Positions 51,401 to 58,500 of a stretch of DNA of 64,000 nt are shown piece after piece (the first letter of the stretch is position 1; each line of letters starts with the position of its first letter). The position numbers and the translations under genes were made by a program. The stretch lies in assembly GCF_905404315.1 (NCBI RefSeq), contig NC_066283.1, positions 1,612,001 through 1,676,000 on the forward strand, read 5' to 3'. The DNA is from Leptidea sinapis. Lineage: Eukaryota; Arthropoda; Insecta; Lepidoptera; Pieridae. The notes beneath the pieces were generated by a model that was not told where the DNA came from, did no database searches, and saw only the letters and a program-made list of their open reading frames with translations.

Positions 51401-51520
51401 TCAACATCTAAAGGCTTTGATGAACTAGAATGTGGAAAAACGCGTCGTTCTATTTTAAGAACCCGCCTGAAAAGGGTTGGGGTTTGGCCAATTGGAAATT
51501 ACTATGATGATAATCAATAA
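27429..51520 (+). CDS. SNAPC1: snRNA-activating protein complex subunit 1 (SNAP43), interrupted by a Polinton in intron 5
   Basis: The recognised exons are 27429-27576, 27648-27741, 29381-29624, 32325-32450, 33874-33981, 49819-49918 and 51037-51520 (TAA). All junctions use GT/AG and keep one frame of about 433 codons. The N-terminal half matches the SNAP43 fold order: DCEFLIQKCTQ, then SSIWKELNFSCLY, then AGLFVVYALVTTQP (compare human GALYLLYGLYNTQ), then DVLYILGSLLVKYTYCTAV. The C-terminal exon is lysine/serine-rich with basic KRKQSS and KNRKQS stretches and ends RRSILRTRLKRVGVWP. The family is part of the complex binding the proximal sequence element of snRNA promoters. The first exon was not found. 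The exon-1 acceptor could instead be at 27461, in the same frame. Polyadenylation signal AATAAA lies near 51680. Confidence 0.82.
27749..28080 (-). mobile_element. LINE 3' end (family C), copy 3
   Basis: The sequence closely matches 24735-25060 and starts with a T-run about seven bases past the GTATAT donor of SNAPC1 exon 27648-27741. The minus strand carries the same RT-tail remains, with further damage. Confidence 0.75.
28870..29160. repeat. Small repeat fragments in a SNAPC1 intron
   Basis: The segment CCGCTTGCCATCAGGTGAGC at about 28900 matches an end that I know from lepidopteran interspersed repeats. It mimics an exon-donor boundary but is not needed for the protein. The block 29020-29160 is GC-rich, ends in AAATAAATAAAAAATAAATT, and looks like a SINE-type tail. 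Confidence 0.4.
30400..31401 (+). mobile_element. Mariner-type transposon relic
   Basis: The ends TACAGGCCGCCCGTCGACTA (left) and its approximate mirror CGGCGGACAACCTGTA (right) form terminal inverted repeats. Between them a damaged transposase reads KSVGKIAASTGVKK, IFFSDEAHFHIGV (first Asp region) and NLSPCDFFLWGYL (third acidic region), in two frames. It lies in a SNAPC1 intron on the gene's strand. Confidence 0.7.
31402..32324. other. SNAPC1 intron stretch, probable minus-strand LINE tail
   Basis: The minus-strand frame 32211-31987 (HYKHISSKIYNKIDKSLNIY) resembles the C-terminal tail of lepidopteran LINE reverse transcriptases. The remainder is AT-rich with no recognised element. Confidence 0.4.
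32668..32985 (-). repeat. Lepidopteran interspersed repeat, copy 2 (family A)
   Basis: This is an inverted copy of 21723-22040. It begins GAGGCTCCTTTGCAC and ends in an A-run (CATAAAAAAAAG), so its orientation is opposite to that of copy 1. Confidence 0.75.
33363..33746 (-). mobile_element. RTE/LINE C-terminal tail fragment
   Basis: The minus-strand frame reads RKLKWRWDDLSLVAKLADNR, then GRPSTLWSDDI and WKSLEEAFSF. This is the usual LINE tail in which a W-x-W...GRPxxxWxDD run closes the ORF. It is truncated at its 5' end and lies in a SNAPC1 intron. Confidence 0.65.
34160..34500 (+). mobile_element. LINE tail next to the Polinton
   Basis: The frame 34169-34414 reads RNRHKLIMATTRLSRVSKSF then CICFYNRIPENVQNKSITLF, a LINE C-terminal tail like that at 11636-11821. 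The Polinton left end lies 34 bases past it, so the Polinton probably inserted in or beside this LINE's 3' UTR. Confidence 0.6.
34528..34533. repeat. Target-site duplication, left copy (CATATT)
   Basis: Six bases directly outside the left terminal inverted repeat are repeated exactly at 47216-47221. Six base pairs is the usual Polinton duplication length. Confidence 0.95.
34534..35679. repeat. Left terminal inverted repeat of the Polinton (1146 bp)
   Basis: It is the reverse complement of 46070-47215 over its whole length by eye, and contains a complete protease gene. The outer end carries two tandem copies (34534-34563 and from 34564) of a unit starting AGTAGTAGGGATTCGCCGG. They are identical for 28 bases. 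An A-run follows at about 34624-34640. Confidence 0.95.
34895..35341 (-). CDS. Polinton cysteine protease (adenain/Ulp1 type), left-repeat copy
   Basis: The protein has 148 residues. The catalytic set of the adenain/Ulp1 family is visible: His50 in GTHWVAIHI, an acidic residue Asp66 in YFDSYGRPP, Gln96 in ARVQNEY, and Cys102 in the VCGEYC motif. In adenoviruses and related elements this enzyme matures capsid proteins. The gene lies wholly within the terminal repeat, points toward the left end, and has an identical partner at 46408-46854. It is short compared with adenovirus protease (about 200 residues) but all catalytic positions are present. Confidence 0.9.
   Translation of the reverse strand: MNTIEIQNYLNKIDPSIKNNVYAANRLPIYVVTPCYIVSNLDSDNKPGTHWVAIHIDEQGIGQYFDSYGRPPQGFQLMFLQRNCRMYNYNTARVQNEYTAVCGEYCIMYLYFKFNKKSLNDFIKYFENDTICNDVLLYTLFKSCFKNK
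35806..37118 (-). pseudogene. Polinton major capsid protein, split by one frameshift
   Basis: Two overlapping minus-strand frames are parts of one capsid protein. The N-terminal part (37118-36804, ATG start) has the Polinton-typical stretch VPGAGDDYVDLSHTLLHIKA. The C-terminal part (36843-35806) has only a TTG at its open end and finishes with INCIVYAEFDNVIEIDKNRN, the usual C-terminal jelly-roll strand region of these capsids. The two frames are offset by a single base near 36823, which fits loss of one base. Together they would give about 440 residues. Either the copy is defective or the base is an assembly error. The product would be the double-jelly-roll hexon-like shell protein. Confidence 0.88.
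37121..37579 (-). CDS. Polinton small basic, glycine-rich protein (minor virion protein candidate)
   Basis: The 152-residue protein lies two bases upstream of the capsid gene and overlaps the penton-like gene by one base. Its N-terminal third is glycine-rich and hydrophobic (GIGSFLGGLFRSILPLL), which could be an amphipathic or membrane-active helix. The middle is lysine-rich, followed by GSGYITKRKRR and a basic tail. Proteins with this layout next to the capsid gene are common in animal Polintons. Comparison with adenovirus minor/core proteins (pVI- or pX-like) is suggestive only. Function not established. Confidence 0.7.
   Translation of the reverse strand: MYDKRDNISCPYEHYYTHQAGSGIGVIYKGAPYQRGHGIGSFLGGLFRSILPLLSSGVRTIGKEALSTGVGILSDMVNARPMEDSIKTRLKEVSSNLKRKADAKIDNINMFGSGYITKRKRRSAIIPSLTAKAKAIKKLKLNQKQIKDIFTD
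37579..38343 (-). CDS. Polinton minor capsid (penton-like) protein
   Basis: The protein has 254 residues and a complete frame. The N-terminus SFYLTLLSNSSMDYFPDNTT, the LEGEWRVGVVEFQYP segment, PSQLFVYCDIVEPQIVGD and the C-terminal FDTIEIDIRTSTGQKIPFQF are the conserved blocks of the Polinton minor capsid protein. That protein is predicted to be a single jelly-roll forming the vertices. It overlaps the integrase gene by four bases (38340-38343), as in compact viral gene blocks. Confidence 0.85.
   Translation of the reverse strand: MNKDSFYLTLLSNSSMDYFPDNTTTLFSTKLPKPTILEGEWRVGVVEFQYPCTMFTVQEHENIIYITKLMQVPNESKPSYVYYKTHIPATNYDNINHILIALNNTREKIKFKCDEVSRIVVATITDESIKSVTLSPKLCLQLGFEPNRNLVEKNFGKCPANLHLGLPSQLFVYCDIVEPQIVGDVMTPFLRIIPLDPSKYIYGAYKMHVFSPPHYLPVMRREFDTIEIDIRTSTGQKIPFQFGTVCIKLHFQKL
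38340..39431 (-). CDS. Polinton retroviral-type integrase with chromodomain
   Basis: The protein has 363 residues. The catalytic triad is Asp76 (ELWQADLSDM), Asp138 (HIQSDKGTEF) and Glu173 (ASIVERFRRTL), giving DD35E spacing. The N-terminal region lacks an obvious HHCC zinc site. The last 45 residues (YKIDKIIRSRYTGNRKELLV, then KWRGYPNKFNSWI) form a chromodomain, which in such integrases can guide insertion to chromatin marks. The enzyme would join the element ends to target DNA, making the 6-bp duplication. All key residues are intact. Confidence 0.95.
   Translation of the reverse strand: MDPILEINKIYYDASHPAGYSTIDKLSKAMKGKMDRNSVLKWLQSQETYTLHKPVQRKFSRNRYILSNINELWQADLSDMRSYSEYNDGFKYILCVIDVFSKYAYVRAMKKKNSETVKECFESIFAEANTTPTHIQSDKGTEFVSKYVQKYFKLKNINYYTTNNPDIKASIVERFRRTLKTKMWRYFTHKNTHKYIDVLQDLVHSYNHSFHSSIKMCPCDVNNTNIMSVWQNLYDRESKIKTSISMVNPRIHVGDYVRITKHKHIFQKGYESNWSDEIFIVSTIIHRSPFVVFTLKDLEGEEIVGTFYEKELQKIIFDPTTKYKIDKIIRSRYTGNRKELLVKWRGYPNKFNSWILASTLKKI
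39416..40198 (-). CDS. Polinton conserved protein of unknown function (260 aa)
   Basis: The frame is intact and its 3' end overlaps the integrase start by 16 bases. It starts with a charged N-terminus (KKMLLIEPSLLEKLKQH). The middle has a helical DRKKCILYLQTLQRYLNFV segment and PYHIPLI. The C-terminal half has YAKKGELLLNLISLNKNKIS, ISWDESGTVIIDNEKIPGSN and WEKFATTLKEIKVPLTYIG, and it ends in a proline/serine-rich tail. Proteins with this architecture occur in many animal Polintons in this position, but I know no assigned function. Confidence 0.65.
   Translation of the reverse strand: MDNAKKMLLIEPSLLEKLKQHKENDTPRSRLDADMQNILSSDIEDRKKCILYLQTLQRYLNFVKEDRQPYHIPLINDNDSYIGFNQGHNEIDTDYINHDVNKINVVPSQTSVEVNKNIGEIYMSSEILKLIPKTYAKKGELLLNLISLNKNKISWDESGTVIIDNEKIPGSNIVDLVSDTLRALQKSEPIGWEKFATTLKEIKVPLTYIGNPKRVDFINHLQLKEVESKSVPDEEFSTPTSNKYTGKLKKRLDWEKWTPY
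40203..40529 (-). CDS. Polinton small basic protein with hydrophobic C-terminus (108 aa)
   Basis: The N-terminal 50 residues form a helical LHKLKPKYQKALLKSCNKIE segment. A lysine-rich KKYKNILRKLVRKGTNKIRK stretch follows, then VQKGGSFLP and a hydrophobic end ILGSILSGLINSFI. This layout is recurrent in animal Polintons, where it is one of the unnamed small proteins. Its stop overlaps the ATPase start by four bases. It could be a membrane- or DNA-associated virion component; this is inference only. Confidence 0.65.
   Translation of the reverse strand: MMHRRLKTHKDLLIALHKLKPKYQKALLKSCNKIEINYICECIHNVLRGNVELAEKEKSKLKKYKNILRKLVRKGTNKIRKNIIVQKGGSFLPIILGSILSGLINSFI
40526..41185 (-). CDS. Polinton FtsK/HerA-type packaging ATPase
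   Basis: The protein has 219 residues. The Walker A motif GPSGCGKS is at residues 14-21, and the Walker B motif LVIIDDL at 77-83. A conserved SVFYLSQNLFHQGKGQRDIS segment follows, which in this family contains the sensor and arginine-finger region. By analogy with poxvirus, adintovirus and PRD1-type relatives it would pump DNA into capsids. The start ATG follows a short leader. No key residue is missing. Confidence 0.93.
   Translation of the reverse strand: MHHFNHPFTAIVAGPSGCGKSVFVNNFIKFLNDICDANFTQITWCFDEMQPLYNLNHINYLQGLPDLSMFDGKNPQLVIIDDLMRESDGRIVDIFTKGSHHRNLSVFYLSQNLFHQGKGQRDISLNSSYIIYFKNPRDKTQIRYLSRQVFPENPKYLEDSYRDATNEAHGYLMIDLKQETNELCRVKTKIFPSDGYCTVYVPTKGFKYGKNQEISIIYK
41394..45224 (-). 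CDS. Polinton protein-primed family B DNA polymerase, with an in-frame 5' mini-exon
   Basis: The uninterrupted frame runs from ATG 45131 to 41394 (1245 residues). Residue numbers: a C2-H2 zinc finger at 61-82; exonuclease motifs at Asp445/Glu447 (VIYADFEAF), Asp598 (HNLSQYDSHF) and Asp748 (LYLKTDVLL); polymerase motif A at Asp844 (YLDANNLYGWAM); motif B near 983-992 (KLMNNSVFGK); motif C at Asp1089/Asp1091 (YTDTDS). A better start may be ATG 45224. A 44-nt exon ends at 45181 before a GTGAGT donor, and a 78-nt intron (45180-45103) ends TTGTAG. The join is in phase and replaces the first ten residues of the long frame with a leader of about 15 residues containing a CxxC pair. Confidence 0.95.
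45338..45908 (-). CDS. Polinton unknown protein (146-155 aa), with a possible two-codon first exon
   Basis: The main frame, from ATG 45778 to 45338, gives 146 residues. It is rich in charged and serine residues, with a KKTKQKKISS stretch that could be a nuclear signal, and ends LETENYKKYNFNNK. I recognise no domain. On the same strand, ATG-GAG at 45908-45903 is followed by a perfect GTAAGT donor. A 106-bp intron (45902-45797) ends TTGTTGTAG, and the following codons run in frame into this ORF. The spliced form would add eight residues. It lies between the polymerase gene and the right inverted repeat. Confidence 0.55.
46070..47215. repeat. Right terminal inverted repeat of the Polinton (1146 bp)
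   Basis: This is the mirror copy of 34534-35679, the same length and identical as far as I can read. It ends with two tandem GAGCCAGAACCGGCGAATCC units and is followed directly by CATATT. Confidence 0.95.
46408..46854 (+). CDS. Polinton cysteine protease, right-repeat copy
   Basis: The product is identical over 148 residues to that of 34895-35341, with the same catalytic His50, Asp66, Gln96 and Cys102. It is the only plus-strand gene of the element and points outward toward the right end. Its upstream segment (46070-46407) lies in the inverted repeat too, so both copies would share promoter sequences. Confidence 0.9.
   Translation: MNTIEIQNYLNKIDPSIKNNVYAANRLPIYVVTPCYIVSNLDSDNKPGTHWVAIHIDEQGIGQYFDSYGRPPQGFQLMFLQRNCRMYNYNTARVQNEYTAVCGEYCIMYLYFKFNKKSLNDFIKYFENDTICNDVLLYTLFKSCFKNK
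47216..47221. repeat. Target-site duplication, right copy (CATATT)
   Basis: Exact match to 34528-34533, directly outside the right inverted repeat. Confidence 0.95.
47515..47870 (+). mobile_element. LINE fragments (families B and C)
   Basis: Bases 47515-47640 match 23990-24105 (GAGTTTGTTGCGCC...AATAAGTGATGTCACATCC). Bases about 47700-47870 carry the RT tail of family C on the plus strand (TKLWNELPCAVFPG), opposite in direction to the other copies, with an insertion or deletion after it. Confidence 0.6.
47985..48115 (-). repeat. tRNA-derived SINE
   Basis: On the minus strand, GGTCGCGAATTCGAGTCCCG contains a B-box-like pol III sequence (TTCGAGTCC). It follows a tRNA-like body starting near 48090 (GGTTGGTTCACTTGCAAAGA). 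A second, shorter copy of the 3' part lies at about 48283-48330 (GATGCGGGACTCGGACCCGC on the plus strand). The body does not fold into a standard cloverleaf, so a functional tRNA gene is unlikely. Confidence 0.55.
48340..49425. other. SNAPC1 intron 5, downstream part
   Basis: The stretch is AT-rich with no recognised gene or repeat. Confidence 0.4.
49426..49741. mobile_element. MITE with GAAGTTATACTTC ends
   Basis: The terminal inverted repeats GAAGTTATACTTCT (49426-49439) and AGAAGTATAACTTC (49728-49741) bound a 316-bp non-coding unit. I have seen this end sequence as common in lepidopteran genomes. It ends about 78 bp before SNAPC1 exon 49819. Confidence 0.6.
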
Positions 51521-54079
51521 TAAGATTGTAATTTCAGAGTTCATTACTGTCCCAGCAAAACGAACTCAAAGGCGAAATAATTATTTTGTCTGCTTTTTCC
51601 AGTTCCAATGGTAGCATTGGTTGAGGGAAGGATATTTGGTATATAAAGAATTGTTTATTACATACAGTATTAGGTTCCAAATAAATAAAAACTATGATGC
51701 AATTATTCGTTTTATTTAAAATCTGGCAATATTTAATCACACTTCATACCTACATTACATTGTAAAAATAGATAAATTAGGCATTTCTGATAAATATAAT
51801 TTTAGGCTAACATTAATATATAAAACTGCGGGTAGTTCAAAAACTATTTTTATACAATATATCTTTGTAAGTTGAGATTTTTGAATTAGTTCATCAAACT
51901 TTTCTCATTAAATACAACCAATGAAAAAATTTATTATTATACCGCATAATTCAGTTAAGTAACGTGTAATTAAATATTATTATCAAATAATTATTTTAAG
52001 ACTTGTTTAAATTAAAATTTAATTCAATTACCGTCCATTGGATGTTTAATAAAACTCATATTTCAGATACGAGAGACCCAAGCCTCTCTACCAAGGCGGT
52101 ACGGCAGAAATAGACGCCGTTGTGGTACCCATAATCTAGCCGGCATCCTGTGCAAAGGCACCTCTCACTCGAAATCTGATAGTTTTTCCCTAACGCGCCA
52201 AAAGAACTATAAATTCAAAAACACTATACCGCGCATCTATTCTATAAGCCATTTTACATATACCCGTAGAATGAGCATTTAATACCTATAGAACAAAAAC
52301 TGGAAGGAAAATGAAGTACTGTTATAGTAGTCACGAGGCAAATATAGTTTCGGACATTCAACTTAGTGCCGACTGTGTGAGCGAGATTAAATAAGAATTG
52401 TAAGCGAGCGACAAGGACAGCTAGCAGTAGTTCAATATAGTTAAGAGATTGTGTGTTTTATGAAGTTATATAAAACAATTTAGGTAGGTACTATAAGTGT
52501 TATTCTCGTAATTTGCTGTTAAATACCTAATGTTATTCAGAAACCATCCAACAATAACAGTAGATATCTACTGATTCTATTATGCAGAACTCCTAAGTCA
52601 ACAGAAAAGCAAAAAAACTCGCAGAAAAACAGGTCAGATTCCTCAATTGATATTCATCATAATCGCTCCAATATAAAGCTCAATTAAACCTCATTCTCCA
52701 GCACTCGTTTTCCACTACAATAACTGCAATAAGAAATCATCAGAAACCTTCCATACCCTTACCCCTCTCATACTCGGACCTTACCCAAAACCTACTAGCA
52801 CTTACCGCGACTTGGACATTTTTCGCACAGATAAAACATTTTCTTATTAGGAAGCAGAATGAAATGCCTTCACACATTTTGCGGAGTCTAGATCTAGATC
52901 CACGAGAATTTATCGTAAAGATTAACCCCCTTATTCATATTATTATGAATAAGGGGGTAAAAAAAACATTACCATTTAAAACCAACGCGCGCGGGTTATA
53001 CAAAAATGGGGTATATTCTCCTCTCGGCGGAAATGAGATGTGTACATAAATAGCCACATAGATTGGTTGTTTAAAACAAGACTCCATGCCTAATAACGCT
53101 CAAATATTAATCGCGATTGAAACAGATTCGCTTATTAGTGGACGAGAAATTATTGCATGATCGAACTAATCTAATTGAAAGCTATTTTGAACCTAATACA
53201 TAATATTCCTACTTAACAATTAATCTCGCGATATACCTAACACATATTAGAGGCAAGTTTAGCAATAAATAAATTAATACCTGTACAAGGAGCAGAACAG
53301 TTTAGAATTTCATGCATATTCGAAGCAAAAACAATTTAATTGAAGGACTTATTATTCTGGTTGGTCTTGTATTTCTCTCCACTTCAGCATCTTCTCTATA
53401 GCTTTTGATTCTGCAATGACCGTTCAAGTCGAGGTCGTCTTAGGGATTCCTCAATATTATTACACTAATATTTTTCTCAGGGTTTCCAAACCAGGCTTAC
53501 TTCTATAATCAATATTTTTTTGCATCCATACGCAAAATGGTTTCTACATTTGACTATTATTTAACTTGAAATAAATTTACTCCACAGTAATCTATACTAT
53601 CTAATTCAAAAACTAGACTATCACATTTTCAACAAATTTTACATTCTTTTCTACTACGACACTCACATTTATTTTTCAATAAGTAATAACTATAAATTTT
53701 ATTCAATTATGTTACATAGGATATTGGGGGAAAAAAACTTTTACGCATTCAAATGTTTCAGGTTTTCGGAAATAATTTAGACTTTGTTTATGGACCAATA
53801 CTTTAAATCATAGTCATATTTTTTAGTTATCCTGTTCGAAAACATTTTAACACCCAATAAAATGACTATTGAGATCAGCTACTTTGTTAATTTCTTAATT
53901 TGTTTCAAATATTTAACTAACTTATACGCCAACAATTTCTGAAGTAAATACTTTTTGAAAATTACTTCATTACATTACATTTGACATAGTAAAAATTTGA
54001 CATGACAAAGAAAAACAAGATTTGACAAACTTGAGATTGCAGTGGAAAATATTAATTCAGGTATGTGTAATATATAAAT
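51521..54079. other. SNAPC1-CCDC102 intergenic region
   Basis: SNAPC1 has an AATAAA signal near 51680. Bases 52096-52172 are a family-A repeat fragment. A perfect 15-bp hairpin lies at about 52924-52957 (ACCCCCTTATTCATA and its complement). I see no further gene. Confidence 0.5.
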
Positions 54080-55213
54080 TCATATTTCACTTCTTTCCAC
54101 TATTGCCAACTCATCATCCTCCCCAGAAGTATTTGTTTTCATATCTATATGAGCCAAATTAGCTTCTGAAGATCCATTACTTGATTGAGATCTGGGACTA
54201 ACACTAGTCTTTCTTATGTATAATACATTTGAATCTAATCTATTGTGATCATTAAATGGTACTCCATAAATGCTTCCATCTGATATTCTATTCAGTTTAT
54301 GAATTTGCTCCCTCAATTCACAAACTTGGCCATACAGTTTCTTGTTCTCTCTTAATATTGCTATATTTTCAGTTTCCAACAACTCTCGTTTACTCCACTG
54401 CACAGTATTCTCTGACTTCAGCCTCTCAATATCCATTTTAAGTTCAGCTATTTTCTCTTCTAGTACCTGCTTTGCTGCAATTTCGTCTTGCAATTCGTTT
54501 TGCAACCTTTCCACTTCACTATGACTAGAATCTGTTGAACCTATCGTTCTATCACCATGAGCTATCTCCATCTTGGCGTGATGGAGTTCAGCTGTCAAAG
54601 TTTCTATTTTGGCAATCAAGAAAGCTTTTTGTTCCTTTTCACTTTTTAGGCTTTTGACTGTTTCGTCTAATCGAAGACGCATTTCGCCTAACTTATTTGA
54701 AAGTACGTTATCTATGTTGCCAAATTTGTGAGAGTCTAATGATGCCCTCTGCCTGTATGAAGGTTCATTTGGAGAGAAGCTTGGATTCTTTTTTCTCAAT
54801 TCCACCCCATCTTCCGTGGTTAAATCACCAGATACAATTCTACTCTCACCAATACTTAGCAATTTTTCATTATCTAGCTTCAGTCCATTAATTTGCTGCT
54901 CCAAATCTCCCTTTTCCAATTTAGTTGCATTTAATTCTTTAGATAATGTCTCTACTTTAGTTTTAAGCTGCTTCACTTCTTCTCTAGCTTTATTACGTTC
55001 GTTGCGTACTTTAGTCCACTTTTCTCTCCAGTTAGCAGTACAGTCGGACCACCACCTCATTGTTTTCTCCATCTGTGTGGCTCTGGCGCGAGCTTCATCA
55101 AGTTCCCGCTGGTAAAGTGCTTCTTTCGCTTCCCAATCTGTATTGGTATACCTCATTGCGCCTTCATGGTCTCGACTTCGTCTATGACTCCCACCGTGTG
55201 AACTCTGCGCCAT
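54080..55213 (-). CDS. Coiled-coil protein of the CCDC102 family
   Basis: This is a single-exon ORF of 377 residues, ATG to stop. Residues 48-80 hold the conserved block MEKTMRWWSDCTANWREKW followed by TKVRNERNKAREEV, the hallmark of CCDC102A/B. Two long heptad-repeat coiled coils follow (about 70-120 and 175-305), and the tail is serine-rich and acidic (EDDELAIVERSEI). Vertebrate CCDC102 proteins are linked to centrosomes and actomyosin regulation; whether that holds here is unknown. Its start lies 335 bp from the divergent COX6C start, so the two may share a bidirectional promoter. The lack of introns suggests compaction or retroposition, but the frame is intact and the neighbourhood gives no sign of a processed copy. 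Confidence 0.9.
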   Translation of the reverse strand: MAQSSHGGSHRRSRDHEGAMRYTNTDWEAKEALYQRELDEARARATQMEKTMRWWSDCTANWREKWTKVRNERNKAREEVKQLKTKVETLSKELNATKLEKGDLEQQINGLKLDNEKLLSIGESRIVSGDLTTEDGVELRKKNPSFSPNEPSYRQRASLDSHKFGNIDNVLSNKLGEMRLRLDETVKSLKSEKEQKAFLIAKIETLTAELHHAKMEIAHGDRTIGSTDSSHSEVERLQNELQDEIAAKQVLEEKIAELKMDIERLKSENTVQWSKRELLETENIAILRENKKLYGQVCELREQIHKLNRISDGSIYGVPFNDHNRLDSNVLYIRKTSVSPRSQSSNGSSEANLAHIDMKTNTSGEDDELAIVERSEI

Positions 55214-55548
55214 GACTTTTTCTTTCTATAAATAAAAATAAACTGTTTAAAACAAAGAAGGCAAAAAACATATTGTAATTATTTTAAAAGTTTTTTTTTT
55301 ATTTATTAAAAATAACAAAATTAAAGTGCTCAACACGATCGCGATGTATGGAAATATAAAGTATTAAATTTATAATATACATCTACATGATGCTACTCTA
55401 TAATATTAGGATTGATTGCATGAAAGGCTACATCGGAAGAAAAAGTAAAAAGGCTGCGAGCTGCAGTTCATAGTCTCCGCCTTCATCTTTGAGCCCGGCG
55501 TGAATATAATTATTAGATTGCATTTTTTTGCAGTTCACACTTGGAACG
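55214..55548. promoter_or_regulatory. Shared upstream region of CCDC102 and COX6C
   Basis: A 335-bp gap separates divergent start codons. A possible 5'-UTR acceptor (CATTTTTTTGCAG) precedes the COX6C ATG by about 15 bases, so COX6C may have a leader exon farther left. No TATA box is certain. Confidence 0.45.
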
Positions 55549-58500
55549 ATGAGCAAGTGTCCGCCGCCACCCCCGGATCCGTGCGCCCAGGCCTGCGCGC
55601 CCGCGCCGCCCCCTCCGCCGTGCTTGGTCAAGCCCATCATGCGGGGCTTGCACTGGTCTCAGACTGAAAGAGTAATCTATACAGCCCTAGGATTGAGTTG
55701 TTGCGCAGGAGCTTTGGTATATTTCTTCTTAGGTCGAGTTCGCAGAGCAAAATACAAGGAATACTATGCGTAAGTTTTAAGTTCTTACTGGTATTTTAGT
55801 AGACCATTTTTAGCTTCTTCATTTTGGAATGTGTCTGGTATCTCCAATGAGAGATTTGGTAGGAGAGGCTGTTATTTGGTATTCAAGCTTAAAAGTCCAA
55901 AGAGGTTAATATGGTATCAATCACTGGATTGGGTAGGATGTACCTAGGTCCTTATGAACATTGAGTGGAGATGAGTATCGATGTACAAACAAGAAAATCA
56001 GATGTACATGATTGTACATTTTCTTGAGATGGAACACCCTCATTTTTGTCACTATATAATATAGTGTTTTAGATGACCTTAACATAGTGTAAGTAGGTAT
56101 GATTCCCAATAGAATAATTCAACACACCAAGGTTATAAAGGTTGTACTCAAGTACATCCAAATTTAACCACCCCAAGATCATTCTGATCAAATGTATCTC
56201 ATACATTTGATCAGAATGATCTTGGGGTAAATTTATATTGTGAAACCATCTTTTATTATATAGCAAACATATAAATAACGAAAGAAGGATTATCTAAAAC
56301 AAACAGAAGCTTCCGAGCTTTTACTCTGAAAAAGTATTGATGATTTTACTGAAATCCAGACATGAAGAGAAAGCTTTGACAGATAGTGTTGTATCATTGT
56401 GGTAAAAAGGCAATTTTTTATAATTTTCATTTTTGAAAATGAGTGCTACTCCAAAATATGTATCAATTGCAATTGCTTATTAGGGCCATTTGAGATTTTG
56501 ATATATTACTGATTGCCTAATGGGGTGAACAAATATATATTGATGATTTATGTTAATATTTAATGTAATAATTGGTTGCTTTGTTTGCAGCAACATAGTA
56601 AATTAGCCCATGACATCATCTTTAAGAAAATTGTCTTGTGTAGTATTATGGATTTATGTTTCTTATATAGTATACTATCTGACCCAGCAAATATTGTATT
56701 GCTGATATTCACGATACAAAAGTAACTGTTGATCGTAGATGGGTGAAAATTTGAAGTTGTATGTATATTATGAAGTTTGTACTCTATGAATAGTTATAAG
56801 AAAATAGCATCAATATGGGATCATCTCTTTGGATCTTTAGCTTATTCTTCTTTGCTAGACAACAGGATGTGTATTGATCTATTCTTTTGGTTCATTCCTC
56901 TTTTACCAAGACCTAGTTTGTCCAGAATGAGCAGAAAAGTAATGCTACAATTGATCCAATCAATTCTGAATCTGAATTTCAATATCTCTATCTTAATTCC
57001 CAAATGCATATAGTTTAAGAGAAAGCCCATAATCCACATGATGCATTATCTTCAAATTGAAAACCATATTCTGAAGTTTAATTCAGTCAGCTTCTAACTT
57101 TATGCCCTTTCTGTGGCAAAAGAATTATTTGTCGATATTTGAATTTTAATCATTGCCAGTCTCATCAAGCATTAAAGACAAATATATTTTTGTTTAATAT
57201 GAACATTAAATGAACTCTTCTATAATTCACCTTATCTCTTCTAATTGTCTCACTGTCTAAGGCATATATTTTTGTTCATGGCAATTTTTTAAATTCAAAA
57301 ACCAACCATTGTTGGCTTGACAAGAACTGAGCCCCAATAATATTTGCTTATTTGGATAAAACAGTTCAGTGTAAACAGATCATTTATTTCTTAGTAACAT
57401 AAATCCAACTTTATTCTTAATAATTATAGACAAAGTACACAAACTGATAATCTTTATTAAATCAGTACTTTACAACATTAATAACATAAATGCAATTAAA
57501 ACAAACATAAGGTACTGAAACAGCTGAGTTACTTAGAAAGCTTAAATGGTTTCATTAGAATTTATAGAATAAACAAGTGCTCATCCAGCAGACATTTTGT
57601 AATAAATTAAGTTAACCCACACCCGCTGATAATATGATTTGTCTTATATAATGAATTGTCATTGACTGAAATATTTGTATTGTGAATATATCTACGGAAT
57701 TTCTAAGTAAAAAATTATAACTACTCGATATGTTATCACCTACATATTATATACTAAATTCTTCTCCAAATCACACGGCATCTTATGGTAACTGAAGGAA
57801 AAACCTTCTCTCCATTTGTTAGAATAGATTAGAACTTAGAAGGACTTAGGTCATTTTGGATCTCATTGCTTCAGAGATTATTGTATTTTACTAACTTGAA
57901 TTTCCTGAATCTTTGTTTAGAAATTAAGATTGCTCTCTGGAAAATAACATTTTGTTCAAGTTACTAGGTTTAATTCATGATACCTAATATTTATGGGTTA
58001 ACAAATGAATTACCCAGACACATCAAAGGGCTGTAGTATTTAGATATAGTAAAAAGGTTTAATATATTATGTTATCAGTGTGTGTTGCCATTTTATATCC
58101 CATGCGTAATATTACATATGAATAATTAAGCACACCCAAAGAACTTATTCATTATTCTGTAAAGTTGCCCAGTGCAGTGGGCACTAATTCATAGGATTTC
58201 ATTATTTTCCAAGAAAATCGTTTAACTTGTTTTTATTACATGTACCTGCATCAAGAATGCAAACATAAAAATAAGCTTTATTATGAGTATCTCTCTCTAT
58301 TTCTCTATTAGCTCAAAATCTGTATCCTTTTTAGCTATTTGGTTAAAAAACAACAAACGAGAAAAATTTACTATGTTTTCTATTTAAAAGTGTTTACCTT
58401 AATGATTTTCTAAAACATCTAGAACATAAAGTAGACACTTTACAATTCATATACACACACAATAATTAAATATAAAATAAAATGTAAGATATTCTACACC

